From: Candidatus Magnetobacterium casense
GTDB lineage: Bacteria; Nitrospirota; Thermodesulfovibrionia; Thermodesulfovibrionales; Magnetobacteriaceae
NCBI RefSeq assembly: GCF_000714715.1
Contig: NZ_JMFO01000013.1
Coordinates: forward strand, 1 to 64,000
Length of the DNA: 64,000 nucleotides
Reading direction: 5' to 3'
Shown here: positions 51,499 to 61,500 of the stretch, in pieces
Layout: every line of letters begins with the position of its first letter
Numbering within the stretch: position 1 is the stretch's first letter
Program-made: the position numbers and the translations under genes
Notes under the pieces: model-generated
Told to the model about the DNA's origin: nothing
The model's database searches: none
What the model saw: the letters and a program-made list of their open reading frames with translations, nothing else

Positions 51499-53211
51499 TT
51501 ACTTTATATAGGCTTCGGTTACATAGCGACGCATCATTCTGTGGGTATTGAAGTAGTATGCGTTTTTGGCTATGGTGTCTGTCATTATGTTAAGCCACTG
51601 CTGTCTGTTGTTGTAGTATGTGGGGATAATGACGTTTTCGAGCTTATTGTAGAGGTCTTCGGCGTCAATTGCGTTCATGCTTTCATCGGGGGCAATTTCG
51701 GTGGCGGCCGGGCCGATGGACCATCCGGTGACACCCTCTATGTGTCCTTCGATCCACCAACCGTCCAGGACGCTGAAGTTTGGCACTCCGTTGTGTGTGG
51801 CCTTCATGCCACTGGTACCTGATGCCTCCAGCGGACGCAGGGGATTGTTCAACCACACGTCAACGCCTGAGACAAGCATCAGGGCAATGTCCATTCGGTA
51901 GTTCTTCACAAACACGATCTTTATCTGGTCACGCAGCTCTCGTGAATAATTGAAGATGGACTGGATCAGTTTTTTTCCGGCCTCATCACGGGGATGTGCC
52001 TTGCCGGCAAATATGAGCTGCACCTTGCCCTTGGCGATCCGTATGAGTCTCTCAACGTCGGAGAACAGTAGATTGGCTCGCTTGTATGTGGCAAATCTGC
52101 GGGCGAATCCCAGTGTCAGCGTGTTATAGTCCATGCCGATGCCGGTAGTGGAGTTTACGTAGTCTATGAGGACCTTTTTGGCCTCCATGTGGGCATTCCA
52201 GATTTCGTTTTGCGGGATCAGTCCGACCCTGACAAAGGTCTCCGGCTCGTTGGCCCATCCGGGAATGTACTTGTCATAGAGGCGCTTGAAGTTTTCAACC
52301 GTCCAGGTGTAGGAGTGGATGCCGTTTGTTATGGCGTTGATCCTGTAGCCGGGGAACATGTTTTGGGAGACTTCGCCGTGTTTTTTGGCAACACCGTTGA
52401 CGTAGTTGCTGAGGTTGAGGGCAAGCATGGTCATGTTGAGGTCCTTCTCACCTGCCAGCCACCGGATCACCTTTTCGGGGAAGTAGTCGCCGATAACCTT
52501 GCGATAGAGCTCGTAGTCAAACCGGTCGTGTCCAGCCTCCACGGGCGTGTGGGTAGTAAAGACGCACAGCTCCTTTACGGAATCAAAGTCCCAGACCAGG
52601 GACTCATCCCAGACCGATTCTATGTCCTTCTTGTACTTGTGCAGGAGCTCAAGGGTCAGAAAGGATGCGTGTCCTTCGTTCATGTGGTACTTCTTGATGG
52701 TGAAACCAAACTCTCTGAGCATACGCACACCACCGATGCCAAGGATTACTTCCTGTTTTATCCTGTAGCTGCTGTCTCCGCCGTATAGGAAGTGTGTCAG
52801 TTCCCTGTCTTCGGCGCTGTTTTCGGGCATGTCGGTGTCCAGGTACAGCACCGGCACCACGCCGCCACGAAGACTCTGGATAAAGTAAATCCACGTCTGT
52901 ATATACACGGTTCTGCCCTCTATGCGCACGCTAACCTTTTCGGGGGCCAGGGTCATATACGTTGAGGGGTCCCAGTTGACGGGATGGGCTAGCTGATAGC
53001 CGCTTTCGTCAAAGTCCTGCGTGAAGTATCCCCTGCGGTGCATGAGCGTCACGGCCACGACAGGGAGGTTGAGGTCTGCGGCGGATTTTATCGTATCACC
53101 CGCCAGGATACCAAGACCTCCGCTGTAGGTCGGGATGTCGTCCTTAAGTCCTATCTCCATAGTGAAATAGGCAATCTTTGGTTCTCTTACGTATTTTTCC
53201 AATAATGACAT
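51499..53211 (-). CDS. Alpha-glucan phosphorylase (GT35)
   Basis: 570 residues, the short form of the glycogen/alpha-glucan phosphorylase family. MEIGLKDDIPTYSGGLGILAGD, HMNEGHASFLTLELL, TTHTPVEAGHDRF, GFARRFATYKRANLLF and EASGTSGMKATHNGVPNFSVLDGWWIEG are family hallmarks; the last holds the PLP-binding lysine. It breaks alpha-1,4-glucans to glucose 1-phosphate. AAGGAG is twelve bases before ATG. No other glycogen gene is nearby. Confidence 0.92.
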   Translation of the reverse strand: MSLLEKYVREPKIAYFTMEIGLKDDIPTYSGGLGILAGDTIKSAADLNLPVVAVTLMHRRGYFTQDFDESGYQLAHPVNWDPSTYMTLAPEKVSVRIEGRTVYIQTWIYFIQSLRGGVVPVLYLDTDMPENSAEDRELTHFLYGGDSSYRIKQEVILGIGGVRMLREFGFTIKKYHMNEGHASFLTLELLHKYKKDIESVWDESLVWDFDSVKELCVFTTHTPVEAGHDRFDYELYRKVIGDYFPEKVIRWLAGEKDLNMTMLALNLSNYVNGVAKKHGEVSQNMFPGYRINAITNGIHSYTWTVENFKRLYDKYIPGWANEPETFVRVGLIPQNEIWNAHMEAKKVLIDYVNSTTGIGMDYNTLTLGFARRFATYKRANLLFSDVERLIRIAKGKVQLIFAGKAHPRDEAGKKLIQSIFNYSRELRDQIKIVFVKNYRMDIALMLVSGVDVWLNNPLRPLEASGTSGMKATHNGVPNFSVLDGWWIEGHIEGVTGWSIGPAATEIAPDESMNAIDAEDLYNKLENVIIPTYYNNRQQWLNIMTDTIAKNAYYFNTHRMMRRYVTEAYIK

Positions 53212-53344
53212 GTTGACACCATTCTCCTTAAGTTAAAAATTTTAAGACAGTTTAATAAAAAAACGATAGAAAAAACAACCCCCCCAATTGTCTCATCTAA
53301 AATCTAAACGAAACAACACCTGTTGCCTCACATAAAAATCTATA

Positions 53345-53455
53345 CGAAATTATATACCGAAATGACACGGGCTTTTTCAGGCATGATAATTGAGAGTGAA
53401 ATCCTGGGATCAAGGGGACTTCTTCGTGCCCGGGGTGGATGCGATCCGCTGTCAG
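53345..53455 (+). repeat. Dispersed modular repeat, copy H
   Basis: ATACCGAAATGACACGGG, CTTTTTCAGGCATGATAATT, core GGGATCAAGGGGAC, TTCTTCGTGCCCGGGGTGG and ATGCGATCCGC. Left module as in copies C and D, right arm as in copies A and G. The element runs into the stop codon of the HDOD gene. Confidence 0.8.
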
Positions 53456-54309
53456 ACCAGTTGTACTGATATATCATCGACATCCTCGGAGAGGCTGATT
53501 AGGTCATCCCTGTCGAGGTCCAGTTCAAACATCGCCTGCTTGTATGATTGCAGCTTATCGATGCAGAGATTCGTGTCGGCACCGGGTTGACACTGGTAGA
53601 AGCTGATGCAATCGGCCATGAACAGACATGCCGCAAGCCTTCTGTCGTTTGAGTTTTTATGGATGCTGATATCAGTGTCATGGTGGTGCATGATTACGGC
53701 AGAGATATCGTCCGTCAGGCCCATTGATTTTGCTATGATATAGCCGCCTACGGCATGAGAGGTGTTAAATTCCCTGTCTTCGATTTCAACGATATCGGTA
53801 TCGTTGCCCAGGGCCATGTCAATATCCTTTGCATAGGCGGGGAATTTCTTCAGCAGATATGGTGTGGCACAGTCGTGAAACAGACCGGCCATGAAGGCAT
53901 GGTTGTCGGGGACGTCACGGAGCTTTTTGGCTATCAACGTGGCAACCCTGGCCACCAGCATGGAGTGGGTCCAGAACTTTTCCAGGACGGGATTATCTAT
54001 TTTTATGGCGTTTTTCAGCGCCGATACGAGCACGATGTTTTTAAAGTTATCCAGACCCAGGACATTTATGGCCCCAATGATAGAGTCACACTTGCGTACT
54101 GCAAAAAAGGGAGAGTTGGCCACCTTTATTATCTGAGCCGATAACGACACGTCTCTGCTTACAAGACTTGCTATGTTGTGTATGCTGACGTTGTTCTTAT
54201 TGATTTCAGCATTTAACTCCACAAGTATCTTTGACTGAGTTGGTATGCCAATACTCTTTAAGATAGCCTCTGTTTTTCTGATTCTCTCTAAATCCACATC
54301 AACACTCAC
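53452..54309 (-). CDS. HDOD domain signalling protein
   Basis: 285 residues from GTG 54309. LVELNAEINKNNVSIHNIASLVSRDVSLSAQIIKVANSPFF is the HDOD N-terminus, and MAGLFHDCATPYLLKKFP and AVIMHHHDTD keep part of the HD-like pattern without the full metal set. HDOD proteins are non-enzymatic signalling proteins in c-di-GMP, chemotaxis and stress networks. It stands alone; the small gene at 54396 is upstream on the same strand. Confidence 0.87.
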   Translation of the reverse strand: MSVDVDLERIRKTEAILKSIGIPTQSKILVELNAEINKNNVSIHNIASLVSRDVSLSAQIIKVANSPFFAVRKCDSIIGAINVLGLDNFKNIVLVSALKNAIKIDNPVLEKFWTHSMLVARVATLIAKKLRDVPDNHAFMAGLFHDCATPYLLKKFPAYAKDIDMALGNDTDIVEIEDREFNTSHAVGGYIIAKSMGLTDDISAVIMHHHDTDISIHKNSNDRRLAACLFMADCISFYQCQPGADTNLCIDKLQSYKQAMFELDLDRDDLISLSEDVDDISVQLV

Positions 54310-54395
54310 TATCCCTTTTCACAGTATTTGCTGTCGGGGCCGCCTGCAGCCACGTTGGCGGTCCGACCAATCCAGAATTGCAGGCCCTCACCTGC

Positions 54396-54620
54396 TCACG
54401 CCTTTGCTGCATTGACAGAGCAAGAGTCCTGTTTCGTTTGTTGCAACAGACACTGGAGGTCTCTTGCAGCCTCATCCTTGTCTGCACACTCCTTGATCAA
54501 TCGCTTGGTATTTGGTACCCTGCAAAATGAGGTAACGGTACCGCTGTCTCTTATGACAACCTCAACGGCATAAATAACATTGCCTATTAGAAAGTAGTGC
54601 TGTCTCTTTGTCTCTATCAT
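54396..54620 (-). CDS. Small conserved-looking protein, unknown function
   Basis: 74 residues with a good ribosome site (AAGGAGA, six bases or so before ATG 54620). HYFLIGNVIYAVEVVIRDSGTVTSFC reads as a beta-hairpin and CADKDEAARDLQCLLQQTKQ as a helix. No signal peptide or membrane segment. It is 86 bases upstream of the HDOD gene on the same strand. Not recognised. Confidence 0.55.
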   Translation of the reverse strand: MIETKRQHYFLIGNVIYAVEVVIRDSGTVTSFCRVPNTKRLIKECADKDEAARDLQCLLQQTKQDSCSVNAAKA

Positions 54621-54674
54621 AAGTATGTCTCCTTACCTATATATATATTTCGGTTATGAATTGAGAAAGATTTA

Positions 54675-54815
54675 ATCCTGTACTGATCGGATTCGAGTTT
54701 TTTCGGGTATCAAACTTGCCTGCATATAAGAAGAAAGGGGCGGCTCCGCCCCCCTTCAGAACCCCCCGCAAGGGGACCAGTCCCCTTGACCCCATTTTAC
54801 CATGCTTTTACTAAT
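54675..54815 (-). repeat. Dispersed modular repeat, copy I (double hairpin)
   Basis: Near-duplicate of copy C in the same orientation: read on minus, AAAAGCATGGTAAAATGGGG then TCAAGGGGAC, GGGGACTGGTCCCC and GGGGCGGAGCCGCCCC hairpins, and a tail through TTGATACCCGAAAAAACTCG to CGATCAGTAC. Its left end (AAAAGCATGGTAAAAT) is MITE-like, unlike copy C, which has the GACACAG end. Confidence 0.85.
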
Positions 54816-54873
54816 CAGGCTATAAAGATTGTACGCAGATGGTTCTTGTCTTAACGTTTTCATAGTTTGCGGT

Positions 54874-55485
54874 TCACTCTGAGTTCATAGAGTACTTTTT
54901 TCTGGCAAAGACTTCGTCCTTCCAGCGTCTGAAGGAATCAAACCTGTATTGCCAGTAATAGAACCAGCTTTCTGAGTTGGTTGAGCGTTCTATTACGCCG
55001 GCCTGACTTGAGGCATGAATAAAGCTGATGTTGTCGCGTGCGGTCTTGTTTACTACGCCGATATGGCGCAAGTTTCTTTTTATATCCTTAAAAAAGATGA
55101 TGTCGCCTGGTTTTACGTCGTCTCTTTCTATCTTGTAGGTGCTGTCATATATCTTGTCTGTACTGAAATAATAAGGCTTGAATTCGTAATCTGACTCTGC
55201 GAGGCTTTTCCTGATGACGGCGCATATAAGGTGGGAGCAATCGGTGTATGAGGGGTCATCGTCGGGATTTGCCCCAAACTTATACTTAGCGCCAAGGAAT
55301 GAGGACGATATTTGAGGGATATTCTCCCGGAGGACGTCATAAGGCGACTTTGGTGTTGGTTGCTGTATCTGTTGCGGTATATCTTCACTGGGGACAGGGG
55401 GCCTGGAGATATCCTCTCTGACAATAGTCTTCTTTGTACAACCAAACACAAATATCAGCAACGTAAAAATCAAAACCCTTCTCAT
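54874..55485 (-). CDS. NlpC/P60 lipoprotein peptidase
   Basis: 203 residues. The signal peptide ends in lipobox FVFGC (Cys16). After a proline-rich linker, the NlpC/P60 domain has Cys83 in YTDCSHLI, His141 in RHIGVV and His157 in SFIHASSQAGV, the expected catalytic Cys-His-His. VKPGDIIFF is the family's 'GDLVFF' motif. Likely anchored to a membrane facing the periplasm, cutting peptidoglycan stem peptides. The usual Ser/Gly before Cys-Ser (DCSG) is DCSH here. The next gene upstream is lysC, 26 bases away, same strand. Confidence 0.87.
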   Translation of the reverse strand: MRRVLIFTLLIFVFGCTKKTIVREDISRPPVPSEDIPQQIQQPTPKSPYDVLRENIPQISSSFLGAKYKFGANPDDDPSYTDCSHLICAVIRKSLAESDYEFKPYYFSTDKIYDSTYKIERDDVKPGDIIFFKDIKRNLRHIGVVNKTARDNISFIHASSQAGVIERSTNSESWFYYWQYRFDSFRRWKDEVFARKKYSMNSE

Positions 55486-55511
55486 CTGACCATTTTCACT
55501 GTAGTCGGTCT

Positions 55512-56732
55512 TTATTGTTTATCTAGTTCAAATGCCTTATGCAACTCTCTTACAGCCAGCTCTGTGTACTTGCCATCTATGACGCACGACAGTTTTATTT
55601 CCGAGGTGCTTATCATCATTATGTTTATGTTATTGTCCGACAGGGTTTTAAACATTATTGCAGCCACGCCGCAGTGTGTTCTCATTCCGACGCCGACGAT
55701 GGAGACCTTTGCGATGTCATCGTTTACGACGACCCCTCTGGCCCCCAGGGAATCTGCCAAGGCCTTTGTGGTCTCAACGGCCAGGTGCTGGTCGGCCTTT
55801 GTCACCGTGGAGGAGATGTCGGTAAACTTGCCATCGGTGCTGACGTTTTGCACGATCATATCGACAACGATGCCCTTGTCTGCCAGGGCCGTAAAGATTG
55901 TAGCGGCAATGCCGGGTCTGTCCGGCACATCCTGTATGGTTATCTTGACCTGATTCTTGTCGTGTGCAACTCCTGAAACAACAACATTTTCCATATCCAA
56001 ATCCTCCTTGACTACGAGCGTACCCGGTAAAAAATTAAAACTCGAGCGTACCACCACCGGTACGTCATATTTCTTGGCATACTCCACAGACCTTGCCTGC
56101 AACACCTTTGCGCCGAGGCTGGCCAACTCCAGCATTTCGTCATACGATATCTTTTCGAGTTTTCTGGCGTTATTGACGATATTGGGGTCGGCAGTGTAGA
56201 CGCCATCGACATCGGTGTATATCTCACACAGGTCTGCCTTAAGGGCAGCGGCCACGGCCACCGCTGTCAGATCAGAGCCACCACGACCTAACGTGGTAAC
56301 GTCCGACGTTTCGTTGGCTATACCCTGGAAGCCGGCTATTACGGCTATATAGCCGCCACGTATGGCATCCTTGACCCGTTCGCCGGTTACCTTTTGTATC
56401 TTTGCCTTGGTGTAAGCGGTGTCGGTCACTATCCCAACCTGCCGACCGGTTAGAGAGAGCGCCTTTTGACCTAGGTTCTCTATCGCCATTGCCACCAGTG
56501 AGGCACTAACCCGCTCACCGGTTGACAGGAGCATGTCCAGCTCCCTCTCTGTGGGGACGGGTTGCACGGACTTTGCCAGTGCTATGAGTCTGTCCGTCTC
56601 ACCGGACATGGCCGAAACTATGACCACCACGTCGTTGCCTTCTCTCTTGCAGGCCACCGCACGCTCTGCCACTGCCCTCATCCGCTCTATGCTGCCCACG
56701 GAAGTGCCGCCGTATTTTTGTACTATCAACAT
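55512..56732 (-). CDS. lysC: Aspartate kinase
   Basis: 406 residues. [20 protein letters not shown] opens the kinase domain; [16 protein letters not shown] and [17 protein letters not shown] are the aspartate and ATP motifs. Two ACT domains follow ([19 protein letters not shown] and [19 protein letters not shown]), suggesting feedback control by lysine or threonine. It makes aspartyl phosphate for lysine, threonine and methionine synthesis. Full length. Confidence 0.94.
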   Translation of the reverse strand: MLIVQKYGGTSVGSIERMRAVAERAVACKREGNDVVVIVSAMSGETDRLIALAKSVQPVPTERELDMLLSTGERVSASLVAMAIENLGQKALSLTGRQVGIVTDTAYTKAKIQKVTGERVKDAIRGGYIAVIAGFQGIANETSDVTTLGRGGSDLTAVAVAAALKADLCEIYTDVDGVYTADPNIVNNARKLEKISYDEMLELASLGAKVLQARSVEYAKKYDVPVVVRSSFNFLPGTLVVKEDLDMENVVVSGVAHDKNQVKITIQDVPDRPGIAATIFTALADKGIVVDMIVQNVSTDGKFTDISSTVTKADQHLAVETTKALADSLGARGVVVNDDIAKVSIVGVGMRTHCGVAAIMFKTLSDNNINIMMISTSEIKLSCVIDGKYTELAVRELHKAFELDKQ

Positions 56733-56763
56733 TAATTTCTGTCTTCCCTTCTATTTTATTTCT

Positions 56764-56931
56764 GTATCCTCTTTATATTTCACGGTAACTATACTTTTAC
56801 GCATCTTGGATTCCTGGTCAAGCCAGGAATGACACACTTGAAAAACGGATGTAACTGTCATTCCTGCGAAAGCAGGAATCCATGTCTTTTAACCAGGAAG
56901 TAAATCTTACCATACTTTTTTAAGAGGATAC
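56764..56931. mobile_element. MITE copy 2
   Basis: Reverse orientation relative to the element at 22981. Ends GTATCCTCTTTA and TAAGAGGATAC are inverted repeats with one difference. The interior matches copy 1: GTCATTCCTG, CAGGAATCC, ACATGGATTCCTG on the reverse strand. About 168 bp; it lacks ~25 bases present in copy 1. It lies between lysC and apgM, upstream of lysC. Confidence 0.85.
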
Positions 56932-56963
56932 TTATTTATAGCAAATCTATGTCCGGATTAAGT

Positions 56964-58229
56964 TTATTGTTGTGGATTTATAAAATAGTCCATGAGCCTA
57001 TACCCTTCGTGAAAAGTCCTGATATCTCTCATCGTGACGATGCCCTCGTCATAGGACAGGTTGCCGTTATTTATAGGGTGACGGCTGTCATAGATGACAA
57101 AGGGGACGGGTTCATCCGTATGTGTTTTTATACTGAGGGGGGTGGCATGGTCAGGCATCAGGAGCACCCTGTAGTCGTCCTTGAGGGACTTCAGCCCCTC
57201 CATGACGTTACCGACCACGAGGCGGTCAAAGTCCTCGATGGCCTTGAGTTTGTCATCGAGCTTGCCGGAGTGTCCAGCCTCATCGGGGGCCTCTACGTGT
57301 ATGTATACGAAGTCAACGTCCTTTAGGGCGTCAACGCCATAGGTGGCCTTACCCACGTAGTTGGTATCCAGATAGCCGGTGACACCGGGTACCTTGATTA
57401 TATTGAATCCGGCACACACGCCCAGGCCACGTGTGAGGTCTACGGCGCTGATGAGGGCGCCATAGATCCCGTATTTCTCCCTAAAGAGTGGCATCCGTGG
57501 TTTTCTACCCTGTCCCCACAGCCAGATGCTGTTGGCAATGCGTTTGCCCTCTTGCCTTCTCCGGGCATTAACGGGGTGCTCTCTGAGGACGTCTATGGAT
57601 TTGTACATGGTCTCAAGGATTAGTTTGTTGGTGTCACCTGCGGGCAGAAATGTCGAGGCTGTTCTGCCAGTTATATCGTGTGGCGGCGTGCAGTTGAGAT
57701 TGACGTAGGCTTGGGCTTCTTTGTCGCCTGTGGTTTTTAAGAGCATCAGGTGGCGGTAACTCACGCCATGGTAGAATTTTATTTGGTTGTCTGATAGTTT
57801 TTCGTTGAGGCTGTCGATGAGTGCCCTGGCTTCTTGGGTGCTTATGTGTCCGGAGCTGTAGTCTTCCATGATCGTCCTGTCTGACCACCAGCGTCCGTCA
57901 TGTTCACTCTTGCCATCGACAAAATCGAGGCAGACGAGGTTGCAACGGAATGCCACGTCTGTTGCATCGAGAGCTATCCCCATGCTTGCGGCCTCCAGAG
58001 GTGCCCTGCCACAGTAGTATTGTGCCGGGTCATATCCCAGTATGCAGAGGTTTGCGACATCGGAGCCGGGGGGAAATCCTGCCGGTACCGTGCGCACAAC
58101 ACCAACTTCTCCGGTTGAGGCCAACCTGTCCATGTTGGGCGTGACGGCCTTTTGCAGTGGGGTTAGTCCACCGAGGGCATCGTTGGGTCTATCGGCCATG
58201 CCATCGCCTATTAATACAACGTACTTCAT
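56964..58229 (-). CDS. apgM: Cofactor-independent phosphoglycerate mutase, archaeal type
   Basis: 421 residues. MKYVVLIGDGMADRPNDALG opens the alkaline-phosphatase-fold domain; PGSDVANLCILGYDP holds the phosphorylated serine; HVEAPDEAGHSG and MPDHATPLSI carry metal ligands. It interconverts 3- and 2-phosphoglycerate in glycolysis. The ApgM form (about 400-420 residues) is distinct from GpmI and occurs in archaea and several bacterial groups. Sometimes misnamed homoserine kinase-like; its neighbour lysC is not in itself evidence for that. Confidence 0.92.
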   Translation of the reverse strand: MKYVVLIGDGMADRPNDALGGLTPLQKAVTPNMDRLASTGEVGVVRTVPAGFPPGSDVANLCILGYDPAQYYCGRAPLEAASMGIALDATDVAFRCNLVCLDFVDGKSEHDGRWWSDRTIMEDYSSGHISTQEARALIDSLNEKLSDNQIKFYHGVSYRHLMLLKTTGDKEAQAYVNLNCTPPHDITGRTASTFLPAGDTNKLILETMYKSIDVLREHPVNARRRQEGKRIANSIWLWGQGRKPRMPLFREKYGIYGALISAVDLTRGLGVCAGFNIIKVPGVTGYLDTNYVGKATYGVDALKDVDFVYIHVEAPDEAGHSGKLDDKLKAIEDFDRLVVGNVMEGLKSLKDDYRVLLMPDHATPLSIKTHTDEPVPFVIYDSRHPINNGNLSYDEGIVTMRDIRTFHEGYRLMDYFINPQQ

Positions 58230-58269
58230 CTATCGTTTATTTAAAGGGGATTTTGGTTCCTTATAATTT

Positions 58270-58345
58270 TGGCTCCTGAGGAGGGATTCGAACCCCCGAC
58301 CAAGTGGTTAACAGCCACCCGCTCTGCCGGCTGAGCTACCCAGGA
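58270..58345 (-). tRNA. tRNA-Asn (anticodon GTT)
   Basis: Minus-strand cloverleaf: acceptor TCCTGGG with CTCAGGA (one G-U), D arm GCTCAGCCGGCAGAGC, anticodon stem GGTGG/CCACT with loop CTGTTAA (anticodon GTT), T arm GGGGG-TTCGAAT-CCCTC. Discriminator G; CCA is encoded (58270-58272), unlike in tRNA-Pro. Confidence 0.95.
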
Positions 58346-58536
58346 ACATGTCGTCTCTTTGTGACTCTACAGCCTATTGTCATATTATAGACGGATTTGT
58401 GGTGTTTGTCAAGTGAAATTTTTCCGCGGGTGTCCCACCCGTTGCCACCCTGGTTGCTTTGGGGGTTTAATCTCCATCCAGGGGAGGGGGGTGTTATACC
58501 CTCCCCGGCGCTTACAGGTTATGTGCGTGTGTCTGT

Positions 58537-61500
58537 TTATTGGCTAAACCAATCGGGAGACAGACCTTGGGTAGCATAACCGGAGTTACCCGATTCGCCC
58601 CAAATGTACACGTTACCGGAAGATGTGTCTTGCCAGATGGTATCCGTTTGCATACCGGAGTTATATTGACGTATGTCTGATTGGATGCCCTTGCCATGAA
58701 AGTCTCCAACGCCTATGAGTTTCCAGTTATCTGGTACTGCCCGCGCCAGGTAACCTCCTGATGCTATGGTTGAGTTGTTCATGTGCCATACGTAGAGGTC
58801 ACCGCTTACGGAGTCCTGCCAGATTATATCGCTGTTGCCGCTGCCTTTAGCCTGCACCCCCCTGATGTGCCAGTTTGTGTCCACCGCTGTGACATGATTG
58901 ACCGCTGAGATGGAAGTGCCATCCATCCGCCAGATGGCGACATCACCGGAGTCCGAGTTGCGCCACAAGAGGTCGCTCTTGCCATCACCGTTAAAGTCGC
59001 TCACGCCCTGTACCTGCCAACTGGAATCGACGGTTGCAACGCTACCGTGCTGCATAATATCCGCTCCGTTCATTATCCATACGACCACATTTCCGGTTTG
59101 ATTATCACGCCAGAGTATGTCGGCCTTGCCGTCGCCGTTGAAGTCGCCGATGCCCTGTATCTGCCAGTTGATATCGATTACCATTGAGGCGCTCCTGCCA
59201 CCGGCACTTGCCCTGAGCACACCCGCCAATGCAACGCCTTGCTTATTGGCAATGGAGACGCCGTTCATCAGCCAGATGGCCACCTCACCCGTTTTGATAT
59301 GACGCCATAGTATGTCGGCCTTGCCGTCACCATTGACGTCACCGATGCCCTGTATCTGCCAGTTGAAGTCCAGGGTTGCCGGGCTTGCGGCAGAGGCAAT
59401 TGAGGCGCCATTCATCAGCCAGATAACTATTTCCCCCGTGTCGGCATTGCGCCACAGGACGTCCCTCTTGCCATCGCCGTTGAAATCCCCGTTGAACACC
59501 ATCCGCTTAAAGGTCTGCGTAAACAGGCCGGAACCGGCGCTGCAGCCGGAGCTGTTGCAGGCCTTCATCGTATAGACGTAGGTCTGACCGGTGTTATGAC
59601 CCTTCTGGTAGAAGTCATCCCTGACCGAGTATATGCCGCCATCGTAGTTTGTAATGGTCACGGCCTTGTTGTTGCCGTGGTAGAGGACATAGTAGGTTGC
59701 ACCGTCAACGACATCCCAACTGAGGCTCAAACCACCTGTTGCATGGAATGCCTTGAGGTTTTGTGGTGCTTGAGGAATTGGAGGGGGTGTGCCGTTTATC
59801 GCGAACTTCTGTAGGCGATTGTTAAAAACCTCGGTAACATAGACATTTCCAGATGAATCAATTGCTACGCCAGAAGGGTTGGCAAACTTTCCGTTGTTGC
59901 TACCAGAGCTACCCCACTTTGTAATAAAACCACCGTCAGTATCAAACTTCTGTAGGCTATTGTTATAATATCCGGCAACATAGACGTTGTTGGAAGAATC
60001 AACCGCTACGCCAAAGGGCAAAGAAAATTGCCCGTCATCGTAGCCGTAGCTGCCCCATTTGGTGATGAATTGCCCCTTTGAATCAAACTTCTGAATACGA
60101 TTATTCTCCGTATCAGCAACATAGACACTACCGTAGGTGTCAACTGCCAGACTTCGAGGCCTGTTGAATTGCCTGCTACCAACGCCCTTGCCACCCCATG
60201 CACTGGTGAATTGTCCATTTGAGTCAAACTTCTGGATACGATTGTTATTCAAGTCAGCCACATAGACGTTATCTGATGCATCAATTGCTATGCCTTCGGG
60301 GGCTTTGAATTGTCCATCACCATAGCCGTAGCTGCCCCATTTGGTGATAAATTGCCCCTTTGAATCAAACTTCTGGATACGATCATTATCAGCATCAGCC
60401 ACATAGACGTTACCGGAGGCACCAACGGCCACGCCCCATGGCATATTAAATTGCCCATTGTCGCTGCCGGTACTGCCCCATGTAGTGATAAATTGTCCTT
60501 TTGGATCAAACTTCTGGATACGATCATTATAAGTATCAGCCACATAGATGTTACCGGAGGCATCAACTGCCACTCCGTTTGGGGCTGCAAACTGTCCGTC
60601 TCCGTCGCTCTCTAAACCTACCTTCAAGCTAAATCTCCCGTTTGGAGCAAATTTTTGTACACGAGAGTCAAGTTCACTGGCAACATAGACGTTACCGAAT
60701 GTATCAACCGCGATACCTTCGGCGCCTACAAATTGCCCATATTTGCTACCCCTGCTCCCCCATTTTGTGATAAATTGCCCGTTTGAGTCAAATTTCTGGA
60801 TGCGGGCGTTATACCATTCAACCACATAGACATTTCCGGATGAATCAACCGCTATGGCAGTAGGGAGTTCAAATTGCCCGTTACTGCTGCCCTCACCGCC
60901 CCACGCAGTAATGAAGACACCGTTAGAGTCAAACTTCTGTATGCGATTGTTACTCTGATCAGCCACATAGACGTTGCCCGAGGCATCAACCGCTACACCA
61001 CTGGGGTTTGCAAATTGGCCATCACCGCTGCCGTAACTGCCCCATTTGGTGATGAATTGTCCGTTTGAATTAAATTTCTGTACACGATGATTGTACCATT
61101 CAACCACATAGACGTTACCGGAGGCATCAACCGCTATACCATAGGGGGTATTGAGTTGCCCATCACCGCTGCCGTAGCTACCCCATTTGGTGATGAATTG
61201 CCCGTTTAAGCCAAACTTCTGGATGCGATCGTTATTACTGTCGGCTACATAGATGTTACCGGAGACATCAACCGCCACGCCGTTGGGCTTTGCAAATTGG
61301 CCATCATCCATGCCATAGCTGCCCCATGCAGTGATGAACCTTCCACTTGAGTTAAACTTCTGTATGCGATTGCTACCGGCTTCAGACACATATATGTTTC
61401 CAGATGAATCAACCGCTACACCCGTTGGTGCATTAAAACAACCATCCTCTGTACACGCCCCCCACGTGGTCACAAAGTTGTACGTCTCCGTTGTTGCGGC

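Noticed and set aside
56964..58229. Homoserine kinase next to aspartate kinase
   Set aside because: The sequence has the alkaline-phosphatase-type motifs of archaeal-type phosphoglycerate mutase, not the GHMP kinase motifs of homoserine kinase.
58440..58500. Terminator downstream of the NHL protein gene
   Set aside because: A GGGGAGGG/CCCTCCCC inverted repeat is present, but there is no T-run in either direction at the right distance.
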